NCBI GenBank assembly: GCA_046590205.1
Contig: JBKJTT010000070.1
Span: forward strand, 1 to 32,241
Source: DATDEW01 sp046590205
GTDB taxonomy: Bacteria > Bacteroidota > Ignavibacteria > Palsa-1295
Direction of reading: 5' to 3'
DNA length: 32,241 nucleotides
Below the pieces are notes generated by a model. It had not been told where the DNA came from. It saw only the letters and a list, made by a program, of their open reading frames with translations, and ran no database searches. A program made the position numbers and the translations under genes. Numbering within the stretch: the stretch's first letter is position 1; every line of letters starts with the position of its first letter. This document shows, piece by piece, positions 7,338 to 14,373 of this stretch.

Positions 7338-9137
7338 CTACTTTATATCTTTGTAAAGCGAATCTATAAGTTCGCTGTAGCGGGTCTCGACTTCTTTGCG
7401 TTTGACCTTCAGCGTTGGCGTCATCATGCCGTTCTCGACGGTGAAGGGTTCGGCGAGCAGACAGAAGCGGCGGACTCGCTCGTAGCTTGCAAGGTCTTTC
7501 TGGAGTGAATCAATCTCATTTGTGATTAACTCGCGGACGTCTTCACGCATGACGATGTCCTGCGGTGAAAGATCTTTTATCGCATCACCCATCTTTTCCG
7601 ATAGAAACTCGAAGTTCGGGACGACGAGTGCGGAGCAGAACATACGGCTGTCACCGATGACAATGATCTGGTCAATGAGGTCACTTGATGCGATCATCTG
7701 CTCGATCGGTCCCGGTGCGACGTTCTTGCCACCTTCGGTGACGATGAGATGTTTCTTGCGGTCGGTGATGCGGAGGTATCCTTCCTTATCAAGTTCGCCG
7801 ATGTCACCTGTATGGAGCCAGCCATCGGAGTCAATAATTTCTGCCGTCATTTCCGGTGATCGGTAATATCCTTTCATGACGTGTGGTCCGCGAGTAAGTA
7901 TCTCGCCGTCAGATGCAATCTTGACTTCGATGTTGCCGAGCGGTTTGCCAACATAACCCCACTTTACTTTTTCATACGGTGTGACCGAAATGACAGGCGA
8001 GAATTCCGTCATGCCGTATCCTTCGATGATGACAATGCCGAAGCCCGCGAACGCTCTGCCGACCTCTGCGCCAAGCGCTGCGCCGCCGGAAACAAAGAAC
8101 CGAACTCTGCCGCCTGTTCGGGCGCGTATCTTATGCAAGACAAGAGCATCGGCAACGGGACGCATCATGAGTGCGCTGAACTTCGGATGTCCGCCCTCGA
8201 GTTTTTTCGCACATTCATTTCCAACTTTCATTGCCCAATCAAATATCTTTCGCTTTGTGCCCGACATTTTCTCACGCATACGCATCAGCCGCGAGAATAT
8301 CTTCTCGAAAAATCTCGGTACGCCTGTGATGATCGTAGGACGTATCTCGACCATGTTATCAGCTACCGTATCAACAGACTCCGCATACGCAACACCTGCG
8401 CCCGAGCGGAATGCGAGATACGAAGCGAGACGCTCAAAGCCATGCGAAAGCGGCAAGAACGAAAGGAATGTATCCTCGCTGCCAATGACAGGCAAGTTGC
8501 CGAGCGCGCCTTCTACGTTTGCGATCAAGTTGCTATGGGTAAGCATCACGCCTTTCGGCTCGCCTGTTGTGCCGCTTGTGTAAATGATGGTGATGGTATC
8601 TTCGGGCTGTGCAATCGAAAGTTCTTTCTCGAAATCAAAACTATCGTCAGTGTTCATCTTTGCAACTTCGCCGAAACGATGTACTTTCATTGCACCGGTG
8701 TCATGATTCCATAACTCGTTCATGATGATAACACCTTCAAGCGTCGGGCAGGCAGGAGCAGACTTCACCACTTTCAAAAGCTGTAAGTCATTCGAGACAA
8801 CTGCGAACTTCGCGCCTGAATGCACCAAGATATGCTCGACCTGCTTTGCAGTAAGCGTCGGGAACATCGGGACGGTGATGGCTCCGATAGCAAGCGAAGC
8901 AAAATCAGTCGTTACCCACTCGGGGCGGGACTCGGCGATGAGGGCGATACGGTCACCACGCTGCACGCCCAGCGAGTGCAATCCGTATGCAAATCCTTCG
9001 ACCATTTTTCGGAACTGGCCATTGGTTATCTGCTTGTACGGCTCGTTACGCGAGGGTTTGTGATGTAAGTAGATGCGTGACGCATGTTCTGCGTCGGTGC
9101 GGTCAAGAAAAACTTCGTTGAGGGTTGAATATGCCAT
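7338..9137 (-). CDS. AMP-forming long-chain acyl-CoA synthetase
   Basis: 599-residue ANL-superfamily ligase that activates fatty acids via acyl-AMP to acyl-CoA. Visible motifs: P-loop YTSGTTGEPKG (residues 186-196), A5 motif EGYGMTEFSP, A7/A8 region HTGDIGEL to RITDRKK, and C-terminal MMTPTLKVKRKEV with the catalytic lysine. The length and the ERVRRFCLL segment match the FadD/Faa-type long-chain group. The start is the ATG at 9137; an upstream in-frame ATG at 9170 would add 11 residues (MYVCIAHIAHK) that look non-homologous, and the candidate -7 element at 9160-9167 would then lie inside the gene. With the ETF genes at 26464-28213 it points to fatty-acid beta-oxidation, though membrane lipid recycling is also possible. 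Confidence 0.93.
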   Translation of the reverse strand: MAYSTLNEVFLDRTDAEHASRIYLHHKPSRNEPYKQITNGQFRKMVEGFAYGLHSLGVQRGDRIALIAESRPEWVTTDFASLAIGAITVPMFPTLTAKQVEHILVHSGAKFAVVSNDLQLLKVVKSAPACPTLEGVIIMNELWNHDTGAMKVHRFGEVAKMNTDDSFDFEKELSIAQPEDTITIIYTSGTTGEPKGVMLTHSNLIANVEGALGNLPVIGSEDTFLSFLPLSHGFERLASYLAFRSGAGVAYAESVDTVADNMVEIRPTIITGVPRFFEKIFSRLMRMREKMSGTKRKIFDWAMKVGNECAKKLEGGHPKFSALMMRPVADALVLHKIRARTGGRVRFFVSGGAALGAEVGRAFAGFGIVIIEGYGMTEFSPVISVTPYEKVKWGYVGKPLGNIEVKIASDGEILTRGPHVMKGYYRSPEMTAEIIDSDGWLHTGDIGELDKEGYLRITDRKKHLIVTEGGKNVAPGPIEQMIASSDLIDQIIVIGDSRMFCSALVVPNFEFLSEKMGDAIKDLSPQDIVMREDVRELITNEIDSLQKDLASYERVRRFCLLAEPFTVENGMMTPTLKVKRKEVETRYSELIDSLYKDIK

Positions 9138-9159
9138 CTTGTGTGCAATATGTGCTATG

Positions 9160-9167
9160 CAAACATA
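9160..9167 (-). promoter_or_regulatory. possible -7 promoter element for the acyl-CoA synthetase gene
   Basis: On the minus strand the sequence reads TATGTTTG, a full match to TAnnTTTG, 22 nt before the chosen ATG. No TTTG occurs at the expected -33 distance, where the end of the dispersed repeat (9184-9319) begins. Treat as weak. Confidence 0.35.
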
Positions 9168-9183
9168 CAAACTTTTGAAAGGT

Positions 9184-9319
9184 TGTCATTGCGAGGAGTG
9201 GCTTTAGCCCGATCCTTCATTCTTCAGGACAAGCTCCGCAATCTAAATGTGGGAAGTCGCGCTCATTCACAGATTTTAGATTGCTTCGTCACTCCCTACG
9301 GTCGTTCCTCGCAATGACA
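9184..9319. repeat. palindromic dispersed repeat, copy 1
   Basis: About 136 bp with perfect 14-bp terminal inverted repeats (TGTCATTGCGAGGA at 9184-9197, its complement at 9306-9319). Further inner complementarity lies between CGCAATCTAAA (about 9237) and TTTAGATTGC (about 9279). The same ends recur at 21738. No coding capacity. It fills most of the divergent gap between the acyl-CoA synthetase and the thioredoxin-like gene, and could fold into one long hairpin in RNA or single-stranded DNA. Confidence 0.8.
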
Positions 9320-9412
9320 CTACTGAAACTAAGCCACTACCACACAGAGATTGGAGAATTATCTTTAGCCCAATAGTGTCTTATACGCTGTACTTATACT
9401 CACTGGCTACCA

Positions 9413-11017
9413 ATGAAAACTCTTCTTGCTTTTCTCTTTACTTTCCTCGTATCGGCTAATGTTTTCGCCTCTGTCGAGGTTACGGGCGTTGTTGTTGGCG
9501 CGGATAAGAAACCGTGCATCGTCTCGCATGTCCACTTTGGCAAACCCTTCGCTGACCTTGCCGAGCGTACAACCAATGAATGCTCGAAAGATGGGAAATT
9601 CTCTATCACGCTCCCAGGCGCAGGCAACTACATGTTCTACGCAAGCGGAGTTAATCATGAAGAGATCGCGATACCGCTATTTATCCGTGAGGACGGCAAG
9701 CCGATAAAAGTTACCATCCAACTCAAAGCAAATCTTATTGATGAAGTTGTCAGTGAGCCGACCATCATTGGTGATTGGAATAAATTTTCGTTCTCGACGA
9801 AAGCGCCGATGTCCGTCTCTGACTCACGGACTACGTTTACTTACGAATTCACCGCAGATGCCGATAAGGTAGCATACCAACTCCTTGATGTTGTCGGCGG
9901 CCACAGCATGAACGGCTCGATGGCTGATAGCTACGACTATGACGGCGGTGGTGATTACCGCTCTGTTGTGAATACAAAAAAAGGCGAGAAAGTGGTTATT
10001 ACATTCAACCCTGAAAAGATTCGCCATGCAAAGACAGGTAACCCAACCGTGAAGTTCGAGGGCAATGAGTTCTTGCAGAAGACGTACGAGATAAAGAGCA
10101 CAGCCGATGCGATGGGGAGAACTGCATCAACAGAAGAGAAGCATAAGGCAATACTTGTCTATCTTCATGACGAAGTAGAAAAATCAAAACGCGAAAAGAA
10201 AAATGACATTGCTCAATATGCGTCAGTAATTCTTGCGGATAACTACACCCCGCAATTTACTTTTGATAAGCATTATGCTGAATTGATATTCAAGACAGTA
10301 CCGCCGGAGTCGCCGTTCTGGGGTATGGCGCCGGGAAGTATGGATTATGTTGCTAAGCTCATAGACAGTGTGCAGGCAGATAACTACATGGGGCAGGCAC
10401 TTGAGAAAAACCCCGAGCGCAACGTACAGGCAAATCTTTTAACGGCGAAGCTCATCTATCTCACCAACGATAAACGCACAGATGATGCACGCAAGGTGTA
10501 TAATAAACTCAAGGCAGAGTACAACGACATCAACGAGATAAAGTATTACATGACGGTGTATAATCCTGATGCACTTATCCAGCTTGGTAAACCACTTCCT
10601 GATTTTGATGTGAAAGAGTTCGGCTCCGATAACCGTATCACCAAAGCATCAATGCTCGGTAAATACTATCTCGTAGATTTCTGGGGAAGCTGGTGCGGTC
10701 CGTGTATCCGCGAACTTCCGTCTTTGACAACTGCATTCGAAAAGTATAAAGGCAGAAAAGGATTTACTGTTCTCTCGCTAGCACTTGATCCATCGGAAGA
10801 GGTCGTAAAGAAATTCAGAGGCAAACGTTTTGCGATGCCATGGATGCATACTGTTTTGACAGGCCTCTTCAAAGATCCCGTCTGCGAGAAGTTTGAGGTT
10901 ATGGGTGTACCGAAGCCAATCCTCGTAGGTCCCGACGGCACAATAGTAGCCACCGAACCCGACCTCCGCGGTGAAGAATTAGAAAAAACGCTGGAGAAGT
11001 TTTTAGGGAGTTTGTAA
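9413..11017 (+). CDS. exported TlpA/ResA-like thioredoxin-domain protein
   Basis: 534 residues. The signal peptide is about residues 1-19 (MKTLLAFLFTFLVSANVFA). It is followed by a short carboxypeptidase-regulatory/transthyretin-like beta domain (about 20-95, VEVTGVVVGADKKPCIV) and a long helical, low-similarity middle (about 100-390). The C-terminal thioredoxin domain (about 395-534) has a WCGPC active site with Cys428/Cys431 (FWGSWCGPCIREL) and the cis-Pro loop in MGVPKPILVG. The architecture matches the exported thiol:disulfide oxidoreductases common in Bacteroidota, thought to reduce or oxidise periplasmic cysteines, for example on apocytochromes. The substrate is not identifiable. A palindrome at 11035-11055 just after the stop may act as its terminator. 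Confidence 0.88.
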   Translation: MKTLLAFLFTFLVSANVFASVEVTGVVVGADKKPCIVSHVHFGKPFADLAERTTNECSKDGKFSITLPGAGNYMFYASGVNHEEIAIPLFIREDGKPIKVTIQLKANLIDEVVSEPTIIGDWNKFSFSTKAPMSVSDSRTTFTYEFTADADKVAYQLLDVVGGHSMNGSMADSYDYDGGGDYRSVVNTKKGEKVVITFNPEKIRHAKTGNPTVKFEGNEFLQKTYEIKSTADAMGRTASTEEKHKAILVYLHDEVEKSKREKKNDIAQYASVILADNYTPQFTFDKHYAELIFKTVPPESPFWGMAPGSMDYVAKLIDSVQADNYMGQALEKNPERNVQANLLTAKLIYLTNDKRTDDARKVYNKLKAEYNDINEIKYYMTVYNPDALIQLGKPLPDFDVKEFGSDNRITKASMLGKYYLVDFWGSWCGPCIRELPSLTTAFEKYKGRKGFTVLSLALDPSEEVVKKFRGKRFAMPWMHTVLTGLFKDPVCEKFEVMGVPKPILVGPDGTIVATEPDLRGEELEKTLEKFLGSL

Positions 11018-11032
11018 GAATCTTATTCTTAT

Positions 11033-11107
11033 CCCCTCTCCTTGGCAAGGAGAGGAGATCACATTCCCTCTCCTTTACAAGGAGAGGGTTAGGGTGAGGT
11101 TCTTACT
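11033..11107. repeat. left inverted-repeat cluster of the DUF559 unit
   Basis: Contains a 21-nt perfect palindrome (11035-11055, arms CCTCTCCTT and AAGGAGAGG) and a second imperfect palindrome (11066-11088, CCCTCTCCTT/AAGGAGAGGG), followed by TTAGGGTGAGGTTCTT. From about 11063 on it is nearly the reverse complement of 11495-11543 at the other end of the DUF559 gene. G/C arms with short loops suit a terminator too, but the matching far copy points to element ends. Confidence 0.8.
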
Positions 11108-11127
11108 TATTAACAACACAACCAACC

Positions 11128-11538
11128 GTGCAACTCTACAACAAATCCGAGCACAAAGGAACACGCCGACTTCTCCGCCGCGATTCGACATTCAGCGAGG
11201 ATCTCATCTGGCGAAGGGTACGGAATTCACAAATAGCAGGTGTTCGCTTTCGTAGACAGTACAGTATCGATTCATTCGTACTCGATTTTTATGCACCACA
11301 GATTCGGTTGGCAATAGAACTTGATGGCGCATCGCATGAATTTGAAAATGCAAAGAGCCGTGATGATTGGAGACAAAAAATCATCGAAGGATATAATATA
11401 AGGTTTATTCGCTTTACCGATACTCAAGTAACAAATAGAGTCGATGATGTGCTCGGGGAGATTGAGCGTGTTGTAAGAGAGTTGCTCATGAGTGAAGAAC
11501 CTCACCCCAACCCTCTCCTTGGCAAGGAGAGGGAGTAA
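11128..11538 (+). CDS. DUF559 (Vsr/restriction-endonuclease-fold) protein
   Basis: 136 residues, close to full family length. Family features: N-terminal LYNKSEHKGTRRLLRRDSTFSE, then RRVRNSQIAGVRFRRQYSIDSFVLDFY and IRLAIELDGASHE. The acidic residues in the latter two (D of VLDFY, E-x-D of IELDG) with H/Q around are the presumed PD-(D/E)xK-like metal site. The GTG start at 11128 fits the family N-terminus (M/V-x-LYNKS). The last dozen codons (EPHPNPLLGKERE) are encoded by the right-hand repeat, not by a conserved domain. DUF559 proteins are related to very-short-patch-repair nucleases; nuclease activity here is inferred. The gene may be the cargo or driver of a small mobile unit. Confidence 0.85.
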   Translation: MQLYNKSEHKGTRRLLRRDSTFSEDLIWRRVRNSQIAGVRFRRQYSIDSFVLDFYAPQIRLAIELDGASHEFENAKSRDDWRQKIIEGYNIRFIRFTDTQVTNRVDDVLGEIERVVRELLMSEEPHPNPLLGKERE

Positions 11539-11543
11539 GAATA
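11495..11543. repeat. right inverted repeat of the DUF559 unit
   Basis: AAGAACCTCACCCCAACC, then a palindrome with arms CCCTCTCCTT and AAGGAGAGGG, then AGTAAGAAT. Its reverse complement matches the left copy at about 11063-11104 over roughly 40 nt with few differences. It contains the 3' end and stop codon of the DUF559 gene and stops two bases before the convergent dusB-like gene. Confidence 0.8.
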
Positions 11544-11544
11544 G

Positions 11545-12555
11545 TTACGCTGCCATCTCAAGGACAGGTTCTTTCTCGAACATGCCGTTCTCGTGGTCAG
11601 CCATGAAGCGGAAGATGCGGTCTTCTACTTCGGCGAGGGTGTCGATACGCATCAGTTCGGCGCGAAGCTTTGCCGCGCCGCGGACTCCTTTGAGGTATCC
11701 CTGATAGTATTTCCGGAAATTCGGTACGCCGCGATGTTCGCCGCGTAGTTCGCAGTTGCGGCGTAGGTGGATGAAGCATATCTCTACACGCTCTGCGAGA
11801 GTTGCAATATGATATGTACCCGTTGCAAAATACTCTTTCGTCTCACGGAAGATGAAGGGGTTACTGATAGCGGCACGAGCGATCATCGCTCCGTCAGCGC
11901 CGAACTCATTAAATGCCCGAAGTGCTGCTTCCGGAGAATTAACATCACCATTGACAAAGACTGGAATAGAAACTCGTTCTTTTATCTTGGGTATCCACGA
12001 CCAATCTGCTTCTCCGCTATGTCCTTGAGAACGGGTACGGCAATGGATGGTGATCGCCGCCGCTCCTGCTTGTTCAAGCATCGGGGCTGTTTCGAGAACA
12101 TTGATAGAGGGTTGATCCCAGCCGAGACGCGTCTTAACGGTAACAGGAAGTTTCGAGCCGTCAACGACAGCTTTTACCATCTTGCCCATACGTGGCAGGT
12201 CTTTGAGGAGTCCGGCTCCGGCGCCTTTTCCGGCGACGTTCTTCACCCAACAGCCGCAGTTGATATCGAGGAAGTCAGGTCCGGCAAGTTCGGAAATTTG
12301 AGCCGCTTCACGCATGTGGTCGGGGTCACCACCGTAGATTTGAATTGCAACGGGACGCTCTTCTTCGAGAAGAGCCAGCTTTTTAGCAGAACTTGGGATA
12401 GACCTAATGAGTGCTTCGCTTGAAATGAATTCCGTATACACGGCATCAGCACCCATCTTACGGGCGAGAATCCGGAATGCGATATCCGTAACATCCTCCA
12501 TGGGAGCCAAGAGGAGCGGACGTTCGCCAAGATCAACTTTACCGATTTTAGCCAT
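11545..12555 (-). CDS. dusB: tRNA-dihydrouridine synthase (DusB/Nifr3 type)
   Basis: 336-residue FMN enzyme that reduces uridine to dihydrouridine in tRNA. N-terminal LLLAPMEDVTDIAFR and the QIYGGDP segment are typical of the TIM barrel. The catalytic Cys is Cys102 in DINCGCWVKNVAGKGAGAG; the usual Pro after this Cys is Trp here, and there is an extra Cys at 100. FMN-phosphate contacts follow in KTRLGWD, INGDV-type FVNGDVNSPEAA and GADGAMIARAAISNPF. The ATG shares its first base with the stop of the upstream toxin gene (TAATG), suggesting translational coupling. DusB is the best subgroup fit, but the paralogue assignment is less sure than the family. Confidence 0.92.
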   Translation of the reverse strand: MAKIGKVDLGERPLLLAPMEDVTDIAFRILARKMGADAVYTEFISSEALIRSIPSSAKKLALLEEERPVAIQIYGGDPDHMREAAQISELAGPDFLDINCGCWVKNVAGKGAGAGLLKDLPRMGKMVKAVVDGSKLPVTVKTRLGWDQPSINVLETAPMLEQAGAAAITIHCRTRSQGHSGEADWSWIPKIKERVSIPVFVNGDVNSPEAALRAFNEFGADGAMIARAAISNPFIFRETKEYFATGTYHIATLAERVEICFIHLRRNCELRGEHRGVPNFRKYYQGYLKGVRGAAKLRAELMRIDTLAEVEDRIFRFMADHENGMFEKEPVLEMAA

Positions 12556-12833
12556 TAATACATTTCGTCGTGAGTGCCGATCTCGATAAGTACTATCTCT
12601 TCGACATCACCAGTTTTTTCAATTGAAAACAAAATTCTACAATCATACCCACAAGAGCATGAAAGTCTCGCAGAAAGTTTACCGTGGAGCTTATGAGTTT
12701 GGAGAGTAGGTTGAAATGGGTCTTCAATAAGCATACGGAAGGCTTCTTCTATCTCCCTTTCCAGTGCAGGAAACCTCTTCTTGTATTTCTTATACTGACG
12801 AAGAAAGTGTTTCGTAAATAGAATTTTCCTCAT
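12555..12833 (-). CDS. RelE/YafQ-like type II toxin
   Basis: 92-residue basic protein with the RelE/ParE-superfamily layout: ILFTKHFLRQYKKYKKRFP (helix 1), a helix with LIEDPFQPTL, LHGKLSARLSCSCGYDCRILFSI (beta strands with the Arg/Asp/Arg pattern) and terminal EEIVLIEIGTHDEMY with a His near the end, as in YafQ-type ribosome-dependent mRNA interferases. It overlaps the antitoxin by 4 nt (ATGA) and the downstream dus gene by 1 nt. The length is normal for an intact toxin. The target codon preference is unknown. Confidence 0.85.
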   Translation of the reverse strand: MRKILFTKHFLRQYKKYKKRFPALEREIEEAFRMLIEDPFQPTLQTHKLHGKLSARLSCSCGYDCRILFSIEKTGDVEEIVLIEIGTHDEMY

Positions 12834-13051
12834 TCGTCTTCATCACGGGACTGATTCAAATGTGCCATTAACTCTTCGACAGTGCCACCTTTAAGTTCAC
12901 CTGCATGAAAAGCCCGCATAGCTTCCTCTGCTTCGGCATTCATTTTTTCGGCCCATTCATCATAGCGAGCACTACGTACCTTATCAAAGAGCACAGTAAG
13001 CTCCTGAGAATTTAAATGATCAACTTCTTCAAGAATTTCAGTAAAAGACAT
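12830..13051 (-). CDS. cognate antitoxin of the RelE/YafQ-like toxin
   Basis: 73-residue acidic, mainly helical protein (LEEVDHLNSQELTVLFDKVRSARYDEWAEKM, then EEAMRAFHAGELKGGTVEELMAHL) directly upstream of, and overlapping, the toxin gene. There is no clear ribbon-helix-helix or helix-turn-helix, so DNA binding is uncertain; the long N-terminal helix may serve for dimerisation or the C-terminus for toxin wrapping. It has a strong Shine-Dalgarno on the minus strand (AGGAAGGAG, about 8 nt upstream), stronger than those of most genes here, which fits the need for excess antitoxin. Assigned by position, size and charge. Confidence 0.75.
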   Translation of the reverse strand: MSFTEILEEVDHLNSQELTVLFDKVRSARYDEWAEKMNAEAEEAMRAFHAGELKGGTVEELMAHLNQSRDEDE

Positions 13052-13066
13052 ACTACTATCTCCTTC

Positions 13067-13390
13067 CTAATTATACCTAACAGCATTCCCGTTATCGCCG
13101 TTCAGGATGTGTTCTTCGTATATCGGCGGGGCATCGCCGTCACGGACCATATCATTGTATTCGGCGGCAAGTTTGGCAATGCAGGAGCCGCAGAAGTAAT
13201 TCTCAAATCCGGCTTTCTTCTCGACCGTCACGACCTGCGTCTCAAGATACGGCTGAAGGCAGAGATGGCAGGCAACACCATCAGAGGATTCTTCTTCGCT
13301 ATCACGTTCACGTTTGACGAGGTTCTTATATCCCCACCAAACAAACGACAACGCGCCAAGAAGCAGAATAACGGAAAAAAGTACGTTCAT
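13067..13390 (-). CDS. small membrane-anchored protein with two CxxC pairs
   Basis: 107 residues: one N-terminal transmembrane helix (about 3-20, VLFSVILLLGALSFVWWGY), a charged linker, and a soluble part with CHLC (about 41-44) and CGSC (about 67-70) spaced as in a zinc ribbon. The C-terminal third is acidic. I do not recognise a named family. It lies 48 nt after hpnD and 15 nt before the antitoxin, in the same minus-strand run, so it is probably co-transcribed with both, but no functional link can be stated. Confidence 0.65.
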   Translation of the reverse strand: MNVLFSVILLLGALSFVWWGYKNLVKRERDSEEESSDGVACHLCLQPYLETQVVTVEKKAGFENYFCGSCIAKLAAEYNDMVRDGDAPPIYEEHILNGDNGNAVRYN

Positions 13391-13438
13391 GGATTAGAAA
13401 ACAATGATAGGAGGGGAAGTGATTCACGAATGAGACCA

Positions 13439-14368
13439 TTAGGCATGCTTCTGCCGAAGCAGGACACTCCTAAACCAATACTTCATCGCAATGAGTATCT
13501 TGTGAGGGGTAGATACATTGATACGCTTTTGATAGACATTGAACTCGGCGAGTTCTATCTTGCGAAGCAGACGGAAATAGATTGCATCCATTATCTGCGC
13601 TGCGAAAAGTGTGAAGCGTTCATCCTTTGATAGTTTTGCTCTTGCTGATGCATAATAGGTTCTTGCACGAGCTACCTCGAACTTCATGAGGTTGATGAAC
13701 GGGAGGTTGTAGTTCGAGTTCATGATGTCTTCTTCGGTAACACCGAAGCGGCGCATATCTTCTTTCGGGATGTAGATACGTCCCATCGAAGCATCCTTCT
13801 TGATGTCGCGGAGGATATTTGTTAATTGCAACGCAGTCCCGAGGTCAACGGCATATTCCTTTGTCTCTTCAAACTTATACCCGAATATCTCGATGGTTAT
13901 AAGCCCCACAATACTTGCAACGGCGTAACAATAATCTTTTAGCTCATCAAATGTTTGGTAACGGTTCTTGATGAGGTCCATCTCAACACCGTCAATGAGT
14001 GTCAAGAAATACTGCTTTGGTATCTTGAAGCGAGAGATAACAAAATGCAAACTGACAAGTATCGGATGTTTCGATGTACCTGCATAGCATTTATCAACTT
14101 CATCACGCCACCAGCTGAGCTTGATGCGCTTTTTCTCGACTGCTTGATCTTGACGAAGATCAATGCCGGGTATATCAAGCGCTACATCCTCATCAACAAG
14201 GTCATCGGTGTAGCGGCAGAACTCATAGACCGACTGGATAGCAAGCCGTTCGTTCTTTGGCAACAGGGAAAATGAGTAGAAAAAACTACTCTTTTCTGCA
14301 CCCTGCACGAGCGGAGGCATATTCTCTTCGAGGAGAAGTTCTGCATTTCGTGAAGTGTGCTTACTCAT
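13439..14368 (-). CDS. hpnD: presqualene diphosphate synthase-like (HpnD type)
   Basis: 309-residue trans-isoprenyl diphosphate synthase of the squalene/phytoene class. The first Asp-rich motif is YTDDLVDE and the second NILRDIKKD; RIYIPKEDMRRFGV and LQLTNILRD are typical of the family. Preceded 5 nt upstream by the HpnC-type paralogue. In the HpnC/D/E route, HpnD condenses two farnesyl diphosphates to presqualene diphosphate, leading to squalene for hopanoids or related lipids. A phytoene synthase (CrtB) role cannot be excluded by sequence alone, but the paired arrangement favours HpnD. Confidence 0.82.
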   Translation of the reverse strand: MSKHTSRNAELLLEENMPPLVQGAEKSSFFYSFSLLPKNERLAIQSVYEFCRYTDDLVDEDVALDIPGIDLRQDQAVEKKRIKLSWWRDEVDKCYAGTSKHPILVSLHFVISRFKIPKQYFLTLIDGVEMDLIKNRYQTFDELKDYCYAVASIVGLITIEIFGYKFEETKEYAVDLGTALQLTNILRDIKKDASMGRIYIPKEDMRRFGVTEEDIMNSNYNLPFINLMKFEVARARTYYASARAKLSKDERFTLFAAQIMDAIYFRLLRKIELAEFNVYQKRINVSTPHKILIAMKYWFRSVLLRQKHA

Positions 14369-14373
14369 TGTCT

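Noticed and set aside
7881..8714. Long plus-strand open frame (277 codons) opposite the acyl-CoA synthetase gene
   Set aside because: It is antisense to well-conserved motifs of the ligase and encodes a Cys/His/Arg-rich sequence with no recognisable domain; it reflects codon bias of the real gene.
11035..11055. Palindrome read as a simple terminator of the thioredoxin-like gene
   Set aside because: It could terminate transcription, but a near copy recurs on the other side of the DUF559 gene, so it is better described as part of the repeat unit.
11767..12423. Plus-strand open frame (218 codons) opposite the dihydrouridine synthase gene
   Set aside because: It is a shadow of the dus gene; the sequence has no coherent fold pattern and the opposite strand has all Dus motifs.
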